This document shows positions 6,912 through 10,827 of a stretch of 10,827 nucleotides of DNA, piece after piece. The notes beneath the pieces are model-generated. The model worked only from the letters and a program-made list of their open reading frames with translations. It did not search any database and was not told the origin of the DNA. Made by a program: the position numbers and the translations under genes. Source of the DNA: an uncultured beta proteobacterium (lineage in GTDB: Bacteria > Pseudomonadota > Gammaproteobacteria > Burkholderiales > Rhodocyclaceae); contig CAIZKA010000308.1 of the NCBI GenBank assembly GCA_903933395.1, positions 1 to 10,827 of the forward strand. Direction: 5' to 3'. Position 1 is the stretch's first letter; each line of letters opens with the position of its first letter.

Positions 6912-6948
6912 GCTCTGCAGGCAGGCCCGGACCAAAATGGCAGGTAGT

Positions 6949-6962
6949 ATTGTGATTACAAT
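6949..6962. promoter_or_regulatory. Dyad and -10-like box just upstream of fadD
   Basis: ATTGTgattACAAT is a perfect inverted repeat with 5-base arms and a 4-base centre, in an AT-rich patch (6931-6975) that stands out from the GC-rich surroundings. Its right half overlaps TACAAT (6957-6962), 5 of 6 to the -10 consensus, 25 bases before the fadD ATG. No good -35 is visible 16-18 bases upstream. A site overlapping -10 would suit a repressor, as is common for fatty-acid-responsive regulators, but I cannot assign the regulator. Confidence 0.35.
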
Positions 6963-6987
6963 GTAAAAAATATCAGGAGAAGAGGCT

Positions 6988-8652
6988 ATGGAAAAGATCT
7001 GGCTCAAGAGCTATCAGGCAGGCGTACCGGCTGAAATCGATCTTAACGAGTTCCGTTCGATCGGCGACCTGTTCGAGAAAAGCGTCAAGCAGTACGGGCC
7101 GCGCAAGGCCTACATCAACATGGACAAGGCGATCACCTACGCCGAGCTGGACAAGCTCTCGGCCGCCTTCGGCGCCTATTGCCAGTCGGTGTTGAAGCTG
7201 CAGAAAGGCGCCCGCATCGCCCTGATGATGCCCAACCTGCTGCAATACCCGGTCTGCCTGTACGGCGCCCTGCGCGCTGGCTACACGGTGGTGAACTGCA
7301 ACCCGCTGTACACCGAGCGCGAACTCGAACACCAGCTCAAGGATTCCGGCGCCGAGGCCATCGTCATCGTCGAGAACTTCGCCAGCGTGCTGGACAAGGT
7401 CATCGCCCGCACCCCGGTCAAGCACGTGCTGGTGACGCAACTCGGCGACATGCTGGACTTTCCCAAGCGCATGATCGTCAATGTGGTGGTCAAGCACGTC
7501 AAAAAGATGGTGCCCGCCTGGAATCTGCCGGGAGCGGTCGAGTTGCGCGACGCCCTGATCGAGGGCGGCCGCCATCCGCTGCGGCCGGTCGAGGTCGGCC
7601 ACGAAGATATCGCTTTCCTGCAATACACCGGCGGCACCACGGGCGTGTCGAAAGGCGCGATGCTGACCCACCGCAACATCATCGCCAACCTGCAGCAGGC
7701 GCATGCCTGGATCACCGCCGGCGTGCAGGACAACGAAATCATCGTCACGGCGTTGCCCCTGTATCACATCTTCGCGCTGACGGCGAACTGCCTGACCTTC
7801 TTCAAGATCGGCGCCACCAATCTGCTGATCACCAACCCGCGCGACATCCCCGGCTTCATCAAGGAGATCGGCAAGTATCCGTTCACGACCATCACCGGGG
7901 TCAATACGCTGTTCAATGCCATGATCAACAATCCGGACTTTGCCAAGATCGATTTGAGCAAGTTGCGCCTGACCCTGGGCGGCGGCATGGCGGTGCAGCG
8001 CGCCGTGGCCGAGCGCTGGAAGCAGATTACCGGCGTGACGCTGATCGAAGCCTACGGCCTGACCGAAACCTCGCCGGCGGCGACCATGAACCCGCTCGAC
8101 ATGCCCGAGTACAACGGCTGCATCGGCCTGCCGATATCCTCGACCGAAGTCACCATTCGCGACGATGACGGCAAGGACCTGCCCCTGGGCGAACCCGGCG
8201 AGCTATGCATCCGCGGCCCGCAGGTGATGAAGGGCTACTGGAACCGCCCCGACGAAACCGCCAAGGTCATCATGGACGACGGCTTCCTGCGTACCGGCGA
8301 TGTGGCCGTGATGAGCAGCGATGGCTACGTCAAGATCGTCGACCGCAAGAAGGACATGATCCTGGTCTCCGGCTTCAACGTCTATCCGAACGAAATCGAG
8401 GACGTGCTCGCCATGCATCCGGGCGTGCTGGAATCGGCGGCGGTGGGCGTACCGGACGAAAAGACCGGTGAAGCCATCAAGATCTTCGTGGTCAAGAAGG
8501 ATCCGAACCTGACCGAAGCCTCGATTCTCGAGCATTGCCGTGCCAACCTCACCGGCTACAAGATCCCCCGCCAGATCGCCTTCCGCACCGAACTTCCGAA
8601 GACCAACGTCGGCAAGATCCTGCGCCGCGAACTGCGCGACGCCAAGGCCTGA
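6988..8652 (+). CDS. fadD: Long-chain fatty acid--CoA ligase
   Basis: FadD activates free long-chain fatty acids with ATP and CoA to acyl-CoA, through an acyl-AMP intermediate, on the inner face of the cytoplasmic membrane. The 554-residue protein is close in length to E. coli FadD (561) and recognisably similar throughout, for example MMPNLLQYPV, PLYTERELEHQL, ALPLYHIFALT and ITNPRDIPG. ANL-superfamily motifs: P-loop YTGGTTGVSKG (213-223), YGLTETSP (356-363), the FACS signature starting DGFLRTGD (431-438) and leading to DRKKDMILVSGFNVYPNEIE, and the C-terminal catalytic lysine in NVGKILRREL (K543). ATG 6988 has AGGAGA (6975-6980) seven bases upstream. It is followed after 18 bases by the PHA-system gene. 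The acyl-CoA can enter beta-oxidation or, via 3-hydroxyacyl intermediates, PHA synthesis. Confidence 0.96.
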   Translation: MEKIWLKSYQAGVPAEIDLNEFRSIGDLFEKSVKQYGPRKAYINMDKAITYAELDKLSAAFGAYCQSVLKLQKGARIALMMPNLLQYPVCLYGALRAGYTVVNCNPLYTERELEHQLKDSGAEAIVIVENFASVLDKVIARTPVKHVLVTQLGDMLDFPKRMIVNVVVKHVKKMVPAWNLPGAVELRDALIEGGRHPLRPVEVGHEDIAFLQYTGGTTGVSKGAMLTHRNIIANLQQAHAWITAGVQDNEIIVTALPLYHIFALTANCLTFFKIGATNLLITNPRDIPGFIKEIGKYPFTTITGVNTLFNAMINNPDFAKIDLSKLRLTLGGGMAVQRAVAERWKQITGVTLIEAYGLTETSPAATMNPLDMPEYNGCIGLPISSTEVTIRDDDGKDLPLGEPGELCIRGPQVMKGYWNRPDETAKVIMDDGFLRTGDVAVMSSDGYVKIVDRKKDMILVSGFNVYPNEIEDVLAMHPGVLESAAVGVPDEKTGEAIKIFVVKKDPNLTEASILEHCRANLTGYKIPRQIAFRTELPKTNVGKILRRELRDAKA

Positions 8653-8670
8653 AGCCGGCCTGCGTTTGCC

Positions 8671-8955
8671 ATGAGCGAAATCAAGGTCTGCCGCCCGCAC
8701 TACACGACGCTGAAAAAAGCCCGTAAAGGCGCCGAGCACATCGCCGAGGAACTCGGCGAAGAGTTCGGACTCGACCACGAATGGGAAGGCAACACCCTGC
8801 GCTTTCAGCGCATGGGTGTGGCCGGACACATCGAAGTCGGCAAGAAGGATGTCGAGGTCTACGTCAAGCTCGGCTTCCTGCTCATGGCCCTCGGGCCACG
8901 CATCGAGCACGAAATAAACCGCTTCTGCGACGAGAACTTCGGTCCGGTCAAGTAG
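8671..8955 (+). CDS. Polyhydroxyalkanoic acid system (PHA granule region) family protein
   Basis: A small protein of 94 residues, recognised as the PHA_gran_rgn family, whose members are often coded beside PHA synthase, phasin or acyl-CoA genes. Typical features are the N-terminal amphipathic helix LKKARKGAEHIAEELGEEFG, the beta-hairpin WEGNTLRFQRMGVAGHIEV, and the end KLGFLLMALGPRIEHEINR. No signal peptide and no catalytic motif are seen; the biochemical role of the family is not established. It lies 18 bases after fadD and 21 bases before the oxidoreductase gene, so it is probably translated from the same message. The ribosome binding site is poor (no purine-rich run before ATG 8671), which may mean translational coupling with fadD. 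No PHA synthase or phasin gene is in the window. Confidence 0.82.
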   Translation: MSEIKVCRPHYTTLKKARKGAEHIAEELGEEFGLDHEWEGNTLRFQRMGVAGHIEVGKKDVEVYVKLGFLLMALGPRIEHEINRFCDENFGPVK

Positions 8956-8976
8956 CCGGCCGGCGGAGCAGCGCGG

Positions 8977-10080
8977 GTGAAGCAGCTGGTGCTGGTCGGC
9001 GGCGGTCATGCCCATGTGCATGTGCTGGCGGCGCTTGCCTCCGCCCCCTTCGCCGCTACGCAGGTGACGCTGGTATCCCCGTATTCGCGCCAGATCTATT
9101 CCGGCATGCTGCCCGGCTGGATAGCCGGTTACTACGCGCTTGAAGACTGCGCCCTGGCGCTCGATGCGCTGGCGCGGCGCGCCGGCGTCAGGTTCGTGCA
9201 GACCGCCTGCACCGGGCTGGATCTCGAGGCCAGGCAGGTGCGCTGTGCCAGCGGCGAAGCGATTGCCTTCGACTATCTCTCGATCGACAGCGGCCCCGTT
9301 GCCGACTCCGGTCAATTGGCCGGAACGGAACAACACGGACTGCCGGTCCGTCCCATCGAAGGTTTCGTTGCCGCCTGGCCCGGCCTGCTCGAAAAGGCCC
9401 GACAGGAAGGGTTCAGACTGGCAATAGTCGGCGATGGCGCTGCGGCGATCGAGCTGGCCTTCGCCATGCAGACGCGCTTTGCCGCCGAGGGAATCAAGCA
9501 CGGCGGCCTCACGCTGATCGGCAGCAACCCGCAACCCCTGGCCGGCTTCCCCTTCCTGCTGCGCCGCAAGGCGCTGAAGCTGCTTGCCGCGCAAGGCATC
9601 GCACATCTGGGCCGGCGGCGCGCGCTCGCCCTGCTGCCGGGGCGAGTGCAACTCGACGACGGAACGGCACTCACCGCCGATGCCGTGCTGGTTGCCACCG
9701 GTGCCGCCGCGCCGGCGTGGCCGGCCGCCAGCAGCCTGGCTACGGACGAAGCCGGGTTCATCCGGGTCACCCCGATGCTGCAAAGCGTCTCCCACCCTTT
9801 TGTATTCGCGGCCGGCGACGTCGCCGCCTATGCCGACGCCCGCCCCAAGTCCGGGGTCTTCGCGGTGCGCGCCGGTCCGCCGCTGGCGGCAAACCTGCGC
9901 GCCATTTGCCAGGGGCAAACCCTGCAAGCCTGGCAGCCGCAAAAACGCGCGTTGTACCTGCTCAGCACGGGCCTAAAGTACGCGCTGGCGGCATGGGGCG
10001 GCTTCAGCTTTTCCGGCGCCTGGGTCTGGCGCTGGAAGGACAGCATCGACCGGCGCTTCATCGCACGGTTTGGGTCCTGA
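8977..10080 (+). CDS. FAD-dependent pyridine nucleotide-disulfide oxidoreductase, SelD-N-terminal type
   Basis: A flavoprotein of 367 residues related to NADH dehydrogenase-II-like and sulfide:quinone-like oxidoreductases. The N-terminal dinucleotide fold starts LVLVGGGHAHVHVL (residues 4-17), the hallmark of the family that is fused in front of selenophosphate synthetase in some bacteria. A second, NAD(P)H-binding fold has AIVGDGAAAIEL (149-160), and the FAD-closing motif PFVFAAGDVAAY is at 274-285. SGVFAVRAGPPLAANL and the C-terminal KYALAAWGGFSFSG segment fit the same family. There is no CxxC redox pair near the FAD site and no SelD domain; the chain ends at 10080. The start is GTG 8977, supported by GGAG (8965-8968) eight bases upstream. 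It is last in the fadD operon. Electron acceptor and substrate are unknown; the family's link to selenium is not proved for stand-alone members. Confidence 0.85.
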   Translation: MKQLVLVGGGHAHVHVLAALASAPFAATQVTLVSPYSRQIYSGMLPGWIAGYYALEDCALALDALARRAGVRFVQTACTGLDLEARQVRCASGEAIAFDYLSIDSGPVADSGQLAGTEQHGLPVRPIEGFVAAWPGLLEKARQEGFRLAIVGDGAAAIELAFAMQTRFAAEGIKHGGLTLIGSNPQPLAGFPFLLRRKALKLLAAQGIAHLGRRRALALLPGRVQLDDGTALTADAVLVATGAAAPAWPAASSLATDEAGFIRVTPMLQSVSHPFVFAAGDVAAYADARPKSGVFAVRAGPPLAANLRAICQGQTLQAWQPQKRALYLLSTGLKYALAAWGGFSFSGAWVWRWKDSIDRRFIARFGS

Positions 10081-10091
10081 GCATGTCTGGC

Positions 10092-10143
10092 GGCCAGTTC
10101 CTGAATCGAGGAATTGAGAAGGCGCTGGCCCCTAATCGATTTT
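10092..10143 (+). terminator. Nested inverted repeats with short T-tract after the fadD operon
   Basis: GGCCAG (10092-10097) pairs with CTGGCC (10125-10130). Directly inside it, TTCCT (10098-10102) pairs with AGGAA (10109-10113) around a six-base loop. Four T residues follow at 10140-10143, nine bases after the stem. The position, 11 bases after the oxidoreductase stop, fits a transcription end, but the asymmetric internal loop and the distant T-tract make it a weak intrinsic terminator. Confidence 0.3.
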
Positions 10144-10147
10144 GCGG

Positions 10148-10176
10148 TGCAACCGCCAGCTAGCGCTGCGGTAGCA
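10148..10176. repeat. Strong imperfect hairpin, possible REP-like element or terminator stem
   Basis: TGC-A-ACCG-(C)-CAGC, loop TAGC, GCTG-CGGT-A-GCA: eleven base pairs interrupted by one A/A mismatch (10151/10173) and one bulged C (10156). An overlapping alternative stem is GCGGT (10144-10148) / ACCGC (10152-10156). No T-tract follows on either strand. Whether it recurs elsewhere in the genome cannot be seen here. Confidence 0.45.
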
Positions 10177-10319
10177 AGACTAACGCCTGGACTTTGTCCT
10201 GAATCCCGGCTCTTGACGTGTACCTTATTCTGAATGTGACTTAGGCCCTAGCCAGCAAACGGTTTTAGGTGTAATAGGATACGATTGACGGGTGGTCGTC
10301 CCGCCCTTGGAGTTTGCAT

Positions 10320-10827
10320 ATGAGCCACCAGAACCCCTCCCGCAAGCCCGCCTCCCGGCTTTCCACGCCTGTCCGCCTCGGCGTCGCCGCTGTTGCCGCG
10401 TGCTTCCTCAGCGCCCCCGCCCTGTCCCTGCCGGTGAATCCCACGGTAGTCAATGGCGCGGCCAGCTTCAACCAGGCCGGCAAGGTCCTGACGGTCACCA
10501 ACAGCAACGGCGCCATCATCAACTGGCAAAAGTTCTCCATCCAGGCCGGTGAAACCACCCATTTCGCCCAGACCTCCGCCTCCAGTACCGTACTCAACCG
10601 CGTCCTCAACGACCCGACGGCCATTTACGGCACCCTGAGCTCCAACGGCCGTGTCTGGCTGGTCAACCCCGCCGGCATCTTTGTCGGCCCCGGCGGTCGC
10701 GTCGACGTCGCCGGCTTCGTCGCCAGCACGCTCAACATCCGTAACGAAGACTTCCTTGCCGGACGCAACGTCTTCATCAACGACACCAGCGCCAAGAACG
10801 TCATCAACCAGGGTGAAATCCGCACCC
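10320..10827 (+). CDS. Filamentous haemagglutinin-type TpsA exoprotein, N-terminal part (3' truncated by window)
   Basis: The start of a large secreted two-partner-secretion protein, usually an adhesin, exported through the outer membrane by a TpsB pore. The frame is open for 169 codons to the window edge. Residues 1-36 form a signal peptide: a basic N-region with R8, K9, R13, R19, a hydrophobic core LGVAAVAACFLSAPA, and probable cleavage after ALS. The TPS domain follows: INWQKFSIQAGETTHFAQ, STVLNRVLNDPTAIYGTL, then NGRVWLVNPAGIFVGPGG and VAGFVASTLNI. The family motif NPNGI reads NPAGI here (116-120). ATG 10320 has TTGGAG (10307-10312) seven bases upstream. No TpsB gene is visible. The passenger repeats and the true size lie outside the window. 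Confidence 0.9.
   Translation, partial: MSHQNPSRKPASRLSTPVRLGVAAVAACFLSAPALSLPVNPTVVNGAASFNQAGKVLTVTNSNGAIINWQKFSIQAGETTHFAQTSASSTVLNRVLNDPTAIYGTLSSNGRVWLVNPAGIFVGPGGRVDVAGFVASTLNIRNEDFLAGRNVFINDTSAKNVINQGEIRT

Larger units (their letters stand above)
10081..10319. other. Non-coding region between the oxidoreductase and TpsA genes, rich in inverted repeats
   Basis: I see no gene in these 239 bases. They contain nested inverted repeats (10092-10130), a strong imperfect hairpin (10148-10176) and a 9-base direct repeat TCCTGAATC at 10099-10107 and 10197-10205. The second half (10190-10290) is richer in A and T than its neighbours and includes TTGACG (10213-10218) and TACGAT (10280-10285), neither with a partner at normal promoter spacing. 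The promoter of the TpsA gene must lie here if that gene is transcribed on its own. Confidence 0.6.

Noticed and set aside
8203..9942. 579-codon minus-strand open frame across fadD, the PHA gene and the oxidoreductase
   Set aside because: Covers three clear + strand genes; composition is typical of an antisense frame and there is no motif.
10144..10190. Integron attC site in the hairpin region
   Set aside because: The bulged palindrome and CTAACGCC look superficially similar, but paired core sites of the RYYYAAC/GTTRRRY type are not present and no cassette gene adjoins.

Overview
The window is high-GC DNA of a betaproteobacterium. The closest overall feel is Rhodocyclales or Sulfuritalea/Sterolibacterium-type relatives, judged from the FadD sequence, the single-cysteine DksA, the polyhydroxyalkanoate (PHA) region protein and codon use; no database search was possible. 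It holds ten protein genes, two of them cut by the window edges. I see no tRNA, rRNA, CRISPR array, transposase or complete mobile element.

Left part (1-4624, all + strand): the 3' three quarters of a BtuD-type cobalamin/iron-siderophore ABC ATPase; a DksA-family transcription factor with a degenerate zinc finger; an XRE-type helix-turn-helix protein with a long basic, Ala-rich N-terminus; and an 870-residue inner-membrane GGDEF-EAL protein. The last has a periplasmic sensor region carrying a c-type haem attachment motif (CLKCH), an intact GGDEF with I-site, and an EAL domain with all catalytic residues.

Middle (4621-5523, - strand): a BtuF-like periplasmic cobalamin-binding protein, convergent with the GGDEF-EAL gene; the two stop codons share the palindrome CTAG. 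It is probably the substrate-binding partner of the ATPase at the left edge, although three regulatory genes lie between them.

Right part (5697-10080, + strand): a lipid-related cluster made of an alpha/beta-hydrolase (lipase/esterase type), FadD long-chain acyl-CoA synthetase, a small PHA-system (granule-region) protein and an FAD-dependent oxidoreductase of the type found fused to SelD. The last three are 18 and 21 bases apart and look like one operon. A coherent reading is ester hydrolysis, activation of the fatty acid to acyl-CoA, then beta-oxidation or PHA storage; the oxidoreductase does not obviously fit.

Right edge: a 239-base non-coding stretch (10081-10319) rich in inverted repeats, then the 5' end of a filamentous-haemagglutinin-type TpsA exoprotein that runs off the window.

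No clearly new multi-gene system is evident. The most interesting item is the haem-motif, potentially dual-activity c-di-GMP enzyme next to two transcription regulators. Second are the PHA-linked acyl-CoA operon with its orphan oxidoreductase and the structured intergenic region at 10081-10319.
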